Notes under the pieces: generated by a model
What the model was told of the DNA's origin: nothing
Seen by the model: the letters and a program-made list of their open reading frames with translations, nothing else
Databases searched by the model: none
Source of the DNA: Spirochaetaceae bacterium
Lineage (GTDB): Bacteria > Spirochaetota > Spirochaetia > SZUA-6 > Bin103
Assembly: GCA_028818385.1 (NCBI GenBank)
Contig: JAPPNY010000166.1
Coordinates: forward strand, 1-14,360
DNA: 14,360 nt
Direction: 5' to 3'
Shown: piece after piece, positions 1 to 7,178 of the stretch
How positions within the stretch are numbered: the first letter of the stretch is position 1
How the letters are laid out: each line of letters begins with the position of its first letter
Translations under genes and position numbers: made by a program

Positions 1-2
1 CC

Positions 3-749
3 TATCGACTCATTCACAGGATCACCAGTCCTCTGTCAGCGTGGGATCGCCCTGAAGCGGAGCTCCGCTGCCTGGCCAACGCCGGGCAGGCGTGCAGCAT
101 CGGCCTGCGCGGCGCCGGCTGGCTGCGCATCTTCCCCGGCCACCTCGACCTGGAGCACAGCCCCGGCCACAGCCGCGTGCCGGTCGACGGCCGGTCGTGG
201 CACCGCTACCGCATGGAGCTTGCGCGGGGGACGCTGCGCGTCTCGATCGACGGCACGCAGGTCCTGCACTACCCGGCGATCGACCTGGCGCCGGCGAGCC
301 ACGCCCCGTGCAACGCCTTCGGCTGCGCGTTCGCGTACCGGGAGTTGCCGCGCCCCGAGCACTACCCGATGCGGGTGCGGCTGCCCGCCTACGTGCGGCC
401 CGGCAACGCCGGCCGCAGCGTGTGGCGCTCGGTCGACCTGGACATCACCGCCAACCGCTGGCTGCCGGACCACCACTACCGGTGGCGCCACGACCGCGAC
501 GGGCTGCCGGACGCCTTCCAGGAGCATGATCTGCTGGAGCTGGAGTACTGCCGCGATGCCGGCGACTGGGGAAAGCCGGTGCCGGTGGCGTTCGAAGACG
601 CGGAGTGCTTCGCCGTCGACTACTTCGGCAACGGCATGCCGGTGGGCTCCGACGCGCTCGCCTGGCTGCAGCCCGACCGCGGCCACAACTGCTACGTGAA
701 CGGCTACCGGTTCCGGTTGGAGGATCTGCCGGCGCCCGCGCTACCGTGA
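3..749 (+). CDS. Sialidase/jelly-roll-like carbohydrate-active protein, 5'-truncated
   Basis: The frame is open from the left edge, so the true start lies outside the window; an internal GTG at 177 is probably not the start. About 248 codons are visible. The segment containing SWHRYRMELARGTLRVSIDG resembles a strand pair of a concanavalin A-like (LamG/DUF1080) jelly roll. The later segment (GRSVWRSVDLDI, then DGLPDAFQEHDLLELEY, then ECFAVDYFGNG) resembles the last part of BNR/sialidase-like beta-propeller proteins found in uncultivated glycan degraders. A glycan-binding or exo-sialidase-like role is therefore inferred; no catalytic residue can be assigned from the C-terminus alone. It ends 19 bp before the next gene on the same strand, so the two are probably cotranscribed. 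The reading frame is certain; the family call is moderate. Confidence 0.6.
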   Translation, partial: YRLIHRITSPLSAWDRPEAELRCLANAGQACSIGLRGAGWLRIFPGHLDLEHSPGHSRVPVDGRSWHRYRMELARGTLRVSIDGTQVLHYPAIDLAPASHAPCNAFGCAFAYRELPRPEHYPMRVRLPAYVRPGNAGRSVWRSVDLDITANRWLPDHHYRWRHDRDGLPDAFQEHDLLELEYCRDAGDWGKPVPVAFEDAECFAVDYFGNGMPVGSDALAWLQPDRGHNCYVNGYRFRLEDLPAPALP

Positions 750-768
750 GGCCGGCGGAGGCAAGCCC

Positions 769-2427
769 ATGCACGAGTTGGACTACGGACCACGGGGCCG
801 CGAAATACTTCGACGCTTCTACAACAGGGCCCGCGACACGCGCCGCGCCTTCAAGGAGAGACAGTCGTGTCTGCCGCTCGCACCGGGACCACACCTGTTT
901 ACCGACTGGCGCTACATCCTTTCGGCGGAGGTGTCCGGAGGGTTCACCTGGGTCACGCGGGACACCGGAGAACCGGTACGAGTCACGGACGAACACGATG
1001 AGCTCACCGTCGAGCCGATCGACGCCGTGATGGTCCCCTACGACGTACCAGAGGGTATCCGCATCTCGGTCTGCACAGCGGAACGCAGCGACCCGGTCCC
1101 GAATCATGAACCGCCCGGCCAAGTCCACCATTCACAGGGCTCGTATCGGACCTGGTACCGGCCCATACCTCTCGGGGCTCCCTACTCCAGCCTGCTTGAT
1201 GGCGGCGTGTTTCACGCGGAGTCGGACGACGGCTACTCCTGGCGCAACAGAACGGCATGCACGTTCGACCTGTCCGACTGCCCGGATGTCGAGGCGTGGG
1301 GCCCCTTTCCGGGAGTGTTCGAGGATCCCGTCGCCCCGGAGAGCGAACGGTTCAAGATGGTGTTGCAAGGACGCTCCACCCGGCCCGAGTTCGCCCGGCA
1401 CCGGCAGGAGGTGCTGCAGGAGTTCGCGGAGAGCCACGCGGAAGGCTTCGATCCGACGGCGTTGTCCTTCGACGGACCGGACGGCACGCCGCTCATCCGG
1501 CTGGCCAGGTACGGGGCCGTGTCTCCCGACGGTTTCCACTGGAGGGTCCTGCGCCATCCGCTCATGATCCTCTACAGCGACTCGCAGAACGTCGTCTCCT
1601 ACGACACGAATCGTCAGAGCTACGTCTGGTTTCTGAAGACCCAATGGTACGACGGACGGCGAAGCATCGGCCGGTCGGAAACCGGGGACTTCAGGCATTG
1701 GCCGCTGGCGGAGACGATCATCCATCCCGGCGCCGACCTGCATCCGTCGGACGACTGGTACACGAACGGCAAGACCCGGTATCCCGGCACCACCGACCAC
1801 CACTTCCTGTTTCCCGCCCTCTACCATCACGCCGACGACTCGTCCGACATCCGTGCCTTCAGCAGCATCGACACGGTGAGCTGGACCCGGATTCCCGGCG
1901 GTTCCATTCTTCCGGAGGGCGATCCGAGGGCTTGGGACGCCGGCTTCGTCACGGCGAGCATCGACCTGGTCCCGCTTCCAGGGGGCAAGGTCGGCTTGCC
2001 CTATGGTGGCGCGCGCTACCCTCACAAGTACCCCAGGAACCGGCACACCTGGGACGCGATGAAGAGAGCCTATGCGCTCTGGACAAAAGAGAGGATCACG
2101 GCGCTCATCGCCGAAGAGGCCGGGAGGTTCACCACGCTACCCCTGCTGTTCGACGGCCGCAGGCTCCGCCTCAACTACCGCACGACCCAGGGAGGAGAGG
2201 TCCGGGTGGAGGCCGCCGAGAGCCGCAGGTCGGGCGGCCACAGCAAGGCACTGCCGGGCCGCAGCTTTGCGGACTGCGTTCCCCTGGCGGGAGATGAGAC
2301 CGACCGCATCGTCGCCTGGAAGACCGGCGAAGACCTGGGCCACCGCCAGGGGCAGCCGGTCACTCTGCGCTTCAGGATGAGATCCGCCAGCCTGTTCGCC
2401 TTCGAGATCATCGCCGACCCTGGCTGA
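769..2427 (+). CDS. GH32/GH43-like five-bladed beta-propeller protein
   Basis: A 552-aa protein. The ATG at 769 follows a good ribosome site (GGCGGAGG, 754-761). Residues about 125-445 carry repeated propeller-blade signatures: SDDGYSWR (152-159), SPDGFHWRVL (252-261), SETGDFRHW (303-311) and a SxDxxSW-type blade near 366-372. Residues about 455-548 form a predicted beta-sandwich (FDGRRLRLNY, then DETDRIVAWKTGEDL, then PVTLRFRM). This two-part layout is typical of GH32-like and GH43-like hydrolase relatives in Planctomycetes and similar bacteria. The likely role is hydrolysis or recognition of a glycoside, but catalytic acids were not assigned and the substrate is unknown. No signal peptide or membrane segment is visible, which suggests an intracellular enzyme unless the start is wrong. 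The next gene begins 8 bp after its stop. Confidence 0.75.
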   Translation: MHELDYGPRGREILRRFYNRARDTRRAFKERQSCLPLAPGPHLFTDWRYILSAEVSGGFTWVTRDTGEPVRVTDEHDELTVEPIDAVMVPYDVPEGIRISVCTAERSDPVPNHEPPGQVHHSQGSYRTWYRPIPLGAPYSSLLDGGVFHAESDDGYSWRNRTACTFDLSDCPDVEAWGPFPGVFEDPVAPESERFKMVLQGRSTRPEFARHRQEVLQEFAESHAEGFDPTALSFDGPDGTPLIRLARYGAVSPDGFHWRVLRHPLMILYSDSQNVVSYDTNRQSYVWFLKTQWYDGRRSIGRSETGDFRHWPLAETIIHPGADLHPSDDWYTNGKTRYPGTTDHHFLFPALYHHADDSSDIRAFSSIDTVSWTRIPGGSILPEGDPRAWDAGFVTASIDLVPLPGGKVGLPYGGARYPHKYPRNRHTWDAMKRAYALWTKERITALIAEEAGRFTTLPLLFDGRRLRLNYRTTQGGEVRVEAAESRRSGGHSKALPGRSFADCVPLAGDETDRIVAWKTGEDLGHRQGQPVTLRFRMRSASLFAFEIIADPG

Positions 2428-2435
2428 TCTGAGCG

Positions 2436-3662
2436 GTGAACATCGGATTCTCACGCGTGCAGACGGGATTCGCGCTCGCGCTTCTCACGCTCGGCTTGCT
2501 CGTGGTCTCAGCGCAGACCTGGGCTCAGCAACACACCGCCGCGCCCGCGGGCGGTGAGCCGCATCGGCTCACGCTCGATCAGCTTCGTGACGGCCACTAC
2601 CGGCTGCCGCTGCTCGGCGACCAGGAGACCCCGATTCGATTCCGGGACGGGCAGGGATCGATCCGGTATGGCGCTGGTGCGACGGAGCGGGTGGAAGCCG
2701 GCCTGGTCGGCGATCTTGTCGCCTTTGGCGACCTGGACGGCGACGATGTCGCCGACGCGGCTGTCGTCGTCTTCGTCAACACCGGCGGGAGCGGCACGTT
2801 CATCCACTTGCTCGCGCTGCGCGACCGCGAAGGCACACCGGTTCAGGCGGGACGCGAGTACCTGGGTGATCGCGTGAACGTGAGGAGCATCGCCATCTCG
2901 GGCGGCCGCATCTTCGCGACGATGGACGCACACGGTCCGGGCGACGGGTTGTGTTGCCCATCGATCGATACCAGCCGCGCGTTCGCGTTGAGCGCGGGCC
3001 GACTGGCACCGACTCGGGCCCTCGTGATCGCGTCTCCCCTGCCGGGGGAGACGATCGCGACCGGCGTCGAGGTTCGGGGAAGTACGACGCACCCGTCCGC
3101 CGATGGCCTGGCCTACCTGGTGCACGACGCTCGCGGCGGTGTGATCGGTATGGGCAGGATCCCCGTCGACGCGGACTCGGGCACGCTCGGCACGTTCGCC
3201 GCACCGGTCAACTTCCTGGCGGGCGACGCGGGACCCGGGCACATCGAGATCGTTGACGTGGACTCAGGCGATGGCTCGGCGCTGGCTCGAGCTTCGATAC
3301 CGATCCTGCTCGAAGCGGCGGAGGCGACTCGGCGGCCGGTACAACCGCAGATCGTGCTTGAGGCGCCGCTCAGCGGCGCGCCCGTGGGCTCGAGTGTCGA
3401 GGTGCGCGGGTGGATCAGCACGGTTCCGTTCGAGAACAACCTGACCTATCGCGTCTACAGCGAGGGAGGCGTCGTGATCGAGCGGGGATGGATCATGGTG
3501 GAGGGCGATCTCGGTGATCCCGGCACGTTCGCGAAATCGATCACCTTGGCGCTCACCGATGCCGCCGGTCCTGTTCGCATCGAGATTCGGGACGTCAGCG
3601 AGGCCGATGGCTCGCTGTTCACCAGCACGACGGTGCAGGTGCTCTCTACCGGCCGCCGGTGA
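2436..3662 (+). CDS. Secreted protein with FG-GAP-like region and two Gmad2-like Ig domains
   Basis: A 408-aa protein starting at a GTG only 8 bp after the previous stop; the ribosome site is weak. An N-terminal signal peptide is clear: a basic residue, a hydrophobic stretch around 12-25, and likely cleavage after QTWA (residue 30). Residues about 95-190 contain GDLDGDDVADAAVV, a GGSGTF motif, GDRVNVRSIAI and a CCPS motif. This is a pattern seen in bacterial secreted proteins and lipoproteins with an FG-GAP/VCBS-like loop. Residues about 196-292 and 305-402 are two related Ig-like domains of the Gmad2 type: an opening proline-rich turn, V-E-V-R-G, a glycine/aspartate turn followed by G-T-F, and a closing I-(E)-I-x-D-V-S/D-x-x-D-G-S. 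No enzyme motif is present. The probable role is extracellular binding or structure. It converges on the repeat lipoprotein with a 12-bp gap. Confidence 0.75.
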   Translation: MNIGFSRVQTGFALALLTLGLLVVSAQTWAQQHTAAPAGGEPHRLTLDQLRDGHYRLPLLGDQETPIRFRDGQGSIRYGAGATERVEAGLVGDLVAFGDLDGDDVADAAVVVFVNTGGSGTFIHLLALRDREGTPVQAGREYLGDRVNVRSIAISGGRIFATMDAHGPGDGLCCPSIDTSRAFALSAGRLAPTRALVIASPLPGETIATGVEVRGSTTHPSADGLAYLVHDARGGVIGMGRIPVDADSGTLGTFAAPVNFLAGDAGPGHIEIVDVDSGDGSALARASIPILLEAAEATRRPVQPQIVLEAPLSGAPVGSSVEVRGWISTVPFENNLTYRVYSEGGVVIERGWIMVEGDLGDPGTFAKSITLALTDAAGPVRIEIRDVSEADGSLFTSTTVQVLSTGRR

Positions 3663-3674
3663 GGGTGGGGACGT

Positions 3675-5195
3675 TCATGGGCTGGCCGTGCTGCCGCTCA
3701 CCTTGCGGGTGGGGTCCCGGGCGACCGCGGCATGGGTCAGATCAGCGTCGATCGTGCTGTCGGCACCGAACTTGATCGTTCCGCCGTTGAGGATCAGGGC
3801 GTTGGCCGGGATGCTGATGCCGTCCTCATCACGGTCCCCTTCCTGCACGACGTACGCGAAGGCGATGGTTGAGCGGTCGAAAGAAGCGGAGTAGGCCGCG
3901 TGCCGCGTCTCGGTCCCGATGGTCAGCGCCACCTGGGGATTGCCGGTCACCGTCACTACCCTGTCGAACCTGACTCCCACCCGGACGGTTTCCCCCGGTC
4001 CGTAGATGTCACCCTTCGTCGGGGGGGACGAGAAGAGATATACGCGCTTCACTGCCGGCGGGGATGTCAGGCTGCCGTTCACCTTGCGGCCGGCGTCGGC
4101 GGCTACCGCCCCGTGCGTGAGATCTGCGTCCACCGTGCCGCTGGGGTCGGTGACGGTTCCGCTGATGAGGGTCAGCGCGTTGGCCGGGATGCTGATGCCG
4201 TCCTCGTCACGATCATCCTCCTGCACGGTGTATTGGAAGTAGTACCATTGACGGCCGATGGTTCCTGAGAACAGGGGCGCGTACCGCGTCTCCGTCCCGA
4301 TCGTCAGCGCCACCTGGAGATCGCCGGATGCCTCCACCGGTCCGTCGAACTGGACATCCACTTCAACCTTCTCCCCCAGCTCGTACGTGTCACCCCGAGC
4401 TGGGGAGGTGTCGAAGATAATGGCTTTCACCCGCGGTGGCGTGACATCGCTGCCGCCGTCAACCCTCCTGTCGCGTTCCGGGCCTACCGGCACGTGCGTC
4501 AGGTCAGCATCGGTCGTGCCGTCCGTCGCCGTGATGGTCCCGCCGTTGAGGATCAGCGCGTTGGCCGGGATGCTGATCCCGTCCTCATCGCGATCATCCC
4601 CCTGCACTTTGTAGCTGAAGAAGATGAGATAGTCGTCTCGCCACCACGCGGAGTGAGCCGCGTGCCGCGTCTCGGTCCCGATGGTCAGCGCCACCTGGGG
4701 ATTGCCGGTCACCGTCACGACCCTGTCGAACTCGACAGCCACTTCAACGGCTTCCCCTGCGGCATAGGCGTTACCCTTGGGGGCCGAAACGAATTCGATG
4801 CTTGTCACCGCCGGCGGCGATGTCAGGCTGCCGTTCACTTTGCGGCCGGCGTCGGCAGCTACGACCCCATGCGTGAGATCTACGTCGGTCGTGCCGTCGG
4901 GGGCGGTGATGGTTCCGCCGCTGAGTAGAATGGCATTGGCCGGGATGCTGATGCCGTCCTCATCGCGGTCAGGCTCCTGCACGGTGTACTCGAAGCGGTA
5001 CCGATGGTCGCTTCTCCATCCGACCAAGGTCGCGTACTGCGTCTCCGCCCCGATCGTCAGCGCCACTTGAAACTCGCCGTGATCGGTTGTCTCCACCGGT
5101 CCGTCGAACTGGACGAACACCACAACCGTCTCGCCAAGCTCATACGTGTCACCCCGAGCTGGGGAGGAGCCGAAGAAGATCGACGAGATTACGGG
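3675..5195 (-). repeat. Four tandem ~378-bp coding repeats (A-B-A-B)
   Basis: In gene order the units are R1 5195-4812 (384 bp), R2 4811-4434 (378 bp), R3 4433-4056 (378 bp) and R4 4055-3675 (381 bp with stop). R1 and R3 share SPARGDTYELGE, FDGPVE and AADAGRKVNGSLTSPP. R2 and R4 share FDRVVTVTGNPQVALTIG. A 62-nt block is identical between 3895-3956 (R4) and 4657-4718 (R2), 762 bp apart, so the last duplication copied a two-domain unit. Confidence 0.85.
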
Positions 5196-5333
5196 CGCGG
5201 CCTCCTGGGCATGAGCGAACGTTTCTGCCGTGGAAAGCGACGCTGTCGGGGTCGGCGGCGTCACCGCACATGACGCGAGCGCCAGCAGGAAGGAGATGGC
5301 GATCAGATTGCGTACGCCCCAGGTCCCCGACAT
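3675..5333 (-). CDS. Repeat lipoprotein with four ~126-aa Ca-type beta domains
   Basis: A 552-aa predicted lipoprotein. The frame stays open far upstream into the divergent transporter gene, but ATG at 5333-5331 is the right start: it gives basic and hydrophobic residues followed by a lipobox, L19-A20-S21-C22. A short Pro/Thr-rich linker leads to four tandem domains at residues 47-174, 175-300, 301-426 and 427-552. Each domain contains a Y-x-x-G-E strand, QVALTIG(T/A)ET, a Y-x-V-Q turn, the acidic motif DRDEDGISIPANA, and an ADLTH-like segment. The family is common in large surface proteins of environmental bacteria. The acidic DxDxDG motif hints at calcium binding, which is an inference. No catalytic motif or C-terminal anchor is seen, so it is probably a surface or periplasmic adhesion or structural protein. 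It is convergent to the upstream gene and divergent from the transporter. Confidence 0.8.
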   Translation of the reverse strand: MSGTWGVRNLIAISFLLALASCAVTPPTPTASLSTAETFAHAQEAAPVISSIFFGSSPARGDTYELGETVVVFVQFDGPVETTDHGEFQVALTIGAETQYATLVGWRSDHRYRFEYTVQEPDRDEDGISIPANAILLSGGTITAPDGTTDVDLTHGVVAADAGRKVNGSLTSPPAVTSIEFVSAPKGNAYAAGEAVEVAVEFDRVVTVTGNPQVALTIGTETRHAAHSAWWRDDYLIFFSYKVQGDDRDEDGISIPANALILNGGTITATDGTTDADLTHVPVGPERDRRVDGGSDVTPPRVKAIIFDTSPARGDTYELGEKVEVDVQFDGPVEASGDLQVALTIGTETRYAPLFSGTIGRQWYYFQYTVQEDDRDEDGISIPANALTLISGTVTDPSGTVDADLTHGAVAADAGRKVNGSLTSPPAVKRVYLFSSPPTKGDIYGPGETVRVGVRFDRVVTVTGNPQVALTIGTETRHAAYSASFDRSTIAFAYVVQEGDRDEDGISIPANALILNGGTIKFGADSTIDADLTHAAVARDPTRKVSGSTASP

Positions 5334-5351
5334 CTTCGTATCATACCGGAC
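5334..5351. promoter_or_regulatory. Very short divergent intergenic region with GTATCATAC palindrome
   Basis: Only 18 bp separate the start codons of the repeat lipoprotein (-) and the transporter (+). The spacer holds GTATCATAC (5338-5346), an odd-length palindrome. It gives a -10-like hexamer on each strand: TATCAT at 5339-5344 on + and TATGAT at 5345-5340 on -. Each lies about 6-7 bp from its start codon, which would mean leaderless or near-leaderless transcripts. No Shine-Dalgarno and no convincing -35 is visible on either strand. The promoter reading is an inference. Confidence 0.35.
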
Positions 5352-6392
5352 ATGGCACTCTGGGTGGGAATCGCGCTGGTCTCGGCGCTGCTGTTCGGAG
5401 CATCGACGCCGCTGAGCAAGCTGCTCCTGGATCACGTCAGCCCCTTTCAGCTCGCCGGCCTGCTCTACCTGGGCGCCGCCGTGGGCATGGCGCCGTTCGC
5501 CGTGCGCCGGCACCTCGTGCAGCGGGTCAGGCGACTCGACGCGGGGAACGGCCGGCGGCTCCTGGGGGCCGTGCTGCTCGGCGGCATCGCCGGTCCCGTC
5601 CTGCTGCTGTTCGGCCTGCGGGTGGCCGCGGCTGCGTCCGTTTCCCTCTGGCTCAACCTGGAGCTGGTCGCGACCGCCGTTCTGGGGGCCCTGTTCTTTC
5701 GCGATCAGCTCTCGGGCCGGGCGTGGCTGGGCGCGGCTCTGGTGGTAACGGCTGCGCTGCTCCTGTCCTGGGACGGCGGGCCCGCCGGCTTCCTGCCGGC
5801 GCTGCTGGTCGCGCTGGCCTGCGCCTGCTGGGGGTTCGACAACCACTTCACGTCGCTGATCGACGGCCTCGCGCCGAAGGAAACCACCTTCTGGAAGGGC
5901 CTTGCGGCGGGCACGACGAACCTCGTGATCGGCCTGGCCGTGGCGCCGTGGAGCGCGACTCCGCTCACCGCCGCCGGTGCGCTGCTGCTGGGGAGCGCCG
6001 CCTACGGGGCGAGCATCGTGCTGTACATCGCCGCCGCGCAGAACATCGGCGCCACGCGCGGGCAGCTCGTGTTCTCCGCTGCGCCGTTCTTCGGCGTGCT
6101 GATCGCCGTGATCGTGCTGGGCGAACGGATGACCGCGCTGCAGATCATCTCGATCGGCGTCTTGCTGGCGGGATTGGGCGTGCTGCTGCGGGAGGGACAC
6201 GCTCACCGGCACCACCACCCGGCTGCCGAGCACGAGCACTGGCATCGCCACACCGACGGCCACCACGGGCACACGCATCCGGGGCGCCCGGCATGGCTGG
6301 GCCACGTGCATCGCCACGCGCACGACGAGTTGGAGCACGCGCACCCGCACGTGCCCGACGTCCACCACCGCCACGACCACGACCACGACTGA
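5352..6392 (+). CDS. DMT/EamA transporter with histidine-rich C-terminal tail
   Basis: A 346-aa inner-membrane protein with two EamA repeats (about residues 3-138 and 147-280) and roughly ten hydrophobic helices. The start is supported by the typical N-terminus WVGIALVSALLFGASTPLSK and by LNLELVATAVLGALFFRDQL at the end of the first repeat. Members of the drug/metabolite transporter superfamily export or import small metabolites. The unusual part is residues 280-346, a soluble tail with 25 histidines in 67 residues (for example EHEHWHRH, HHGHTH and HHRHDHDHD). Such tails bind Zn, Ni or Co in other transporters, so a metal-linked role is plausible but unproven. No ribosome site is visible upstream. 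It converges on the degenerate toxin gene with a 50-bp gap. Confidence 0.85.
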   Translation: MALWVGIALVSALLFGASTPLSKLLLDHVSPFQLAGLLYLGAAVGMAPFAVRRHLVQRVRRLDAGNGRRLLGAVLLGGIAGPVLLLFGLRVAAAASVSLWLNLELVATAVLGALFFRDQLSGRAWLGAALVVTAALLLSWDGGPAGFLPALLVALACACWGFDNHFTSLIDGLAPKETTFWKGLAAGTTNLVIGLAVAPWSATPLTAAGALLLGSAAYGASIVLYIAAAQNIGATRGQLVFSAAPFFGVLIAVIVLGERMTALQIISIGVLLAGLGVLLREGHAHRHHHPAAEHEHWHRHTDGHHGHTHPGRPAWLGHVHRHAHDELEHAHPHVPDVHHRHDHDHD

Positions 6393-6442
6393 GCGGCCTG
6401 CCGAACGGACCTCCGCTTGCCGGATCGCTCCAGGCCGTGAGT

Positions 6443-6931
6443 TCAGAGTTCATCAGCCGATTCGAGCACGGTTCGCTTCAGGTCTTCGGACAGCCACATA
6501 CCGGCGTTCTCAAGGGCACTGAGACAGGTGCCTACGGATGCGATCATGTTCTTCTGTTTGGCAGAAACCAACAGGCCGACAGTGCCGATGACCTGAAGAC
6601 CACATTCCTCGGCCTGACGTCTGGCCTCGAGATCATCCAGAATCACCCAGTCAGCATGGTGATCAAGCGCAAGCAGAATCACTTCCCGCTCACCATTACC
6701 GAGTGCAGCGACCGCTGCGGATACCGGTCGAAGCTCTGTTTCTCGAATCTCGATCCAAGGAAAATCGGAGACGCCCGGCACCTCAACACCTTGCGCTCTT
6801 CCACTTTCCAACTCGGCGACTACCGCCTGGGGCACCAGCACCCTTTAGTAGTGACGACGAAGCAGAGGCAGCTTTCCGATACGGAAGAGATAGAGTAGTG
6901 GCGATGTATCGACCCTACAGGTTCCTGGCAT
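6443..6931 (-). pseudogene. DUF3368 PIN-domain toxin, interrupted by a nonsense codon
   Basis: Read from ATG 6931-6929, the frame gives MPGTCRVDTSPLLYLFRIGK, then LPLLRRHY, then TAA (codon 29, 6847-6845), and continues in the same frame as RVLVPQAVVAEL to the stop at 6443. With the stop ignored, this is a complete 162-residue DUF3368 (VapC-like PIN) protein. The first acidic residue is in VDTSP (D8), a GxGExE-type motif is at LGNGEREVILLA, and VILDD follows. Restart at GTG 6841 would give 132 aa lacking the first strand and its catalytic Asp, so an active nuclease is unlikely. The start overlaps the end of the antitoxin gene by 17 bp, as in intact UPF0175-DUF3368 pairs. Base composition is lower in GC than the neighbours (31 of 60 in 6541-6600). 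A sequencing error at the stop codon is the alternative. Confidence 0.75.
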
Positions 6932-7178
6932 GGGAGAGATCTTGCGCCAGCACTTCTGAGGACAGATTGATGGCGGATACCTTGTAGCACTTCAAGGCAT
7001 CCAGGAATGACACGCGCGTTCCAAACCGGCAAGACGGGCGGCTTGCCCCGAGGACAAGTGCCCGAGTTCAAACAGTTTTTGCCGCTATCAGCAGACGGCA
7101 CTCGTCAGCAAAGTGTTCGGGCGTTTCGCTGAGGCTTCGCAGAATGTCATCAGGACATTCAAAGGTGATCATGGACAT
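6915..7178 (-). pseudogene. UPF0175-family antitoxin, two frameshifts
   Basis: Three consecutive frames rebuild one UPF0175 protein. Frame one, from ATG 7178, reads MSMITFECPDDILRSLSETP and on to CRLLIAAK. After a run of five A (T on +, 7076-7080) the frame shifts by one to KLFELGHLSSGQAARLAGLE. At a CGCGCG run (7013-7018) it shifts again to VSFLDALKCYKVSAINLSSE and ends ARNL-stop at 6915. The family pattern (IPDDIL, E-x-F, then K-L-F/Y-E-L-G-x-L-S-S-G-x-A-A-x-L-A-G, then F-L-x-x-L) is followed across both breaks. The net change is apparently +3. Without correction only about 36 residues are made, ending at TGA 7070-7068. A strong ribosome site (GGAGGGG, 7190-7184) precedes the ATG. The start lies inside the 3' end of the acetyltransferase gene, so it would be cotranscribed and coupled to it. 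Confidence 0.75.

Noticed and set aside
3663..3674. Bidirectional terminator between the convergent genes ending at 3662 and 3675
   Set aside because: The gap is 12 bp with no stem-loop or T-run visible.
5334..6386. Upstream extension of the repeat lipoprotein frame by about 350 codons on the minus strand
   Set aside because: It is antisense to the EamA gene, is low-complexity and His/Arg/Gln-rich in the way antisense of a GC-rich gene is, and would bury the signal peptide and lipobox.
6394..6437. Seven-base perfect inverted repeat (CGGCCTG / CAGGCCG) between the convergent transporter and toxin genes
   Set aside because: The loop is 30 nt, there is no T-tract on either strand, and the right arm is close to the end of the toxin frame; it is not enough to call a terminator.
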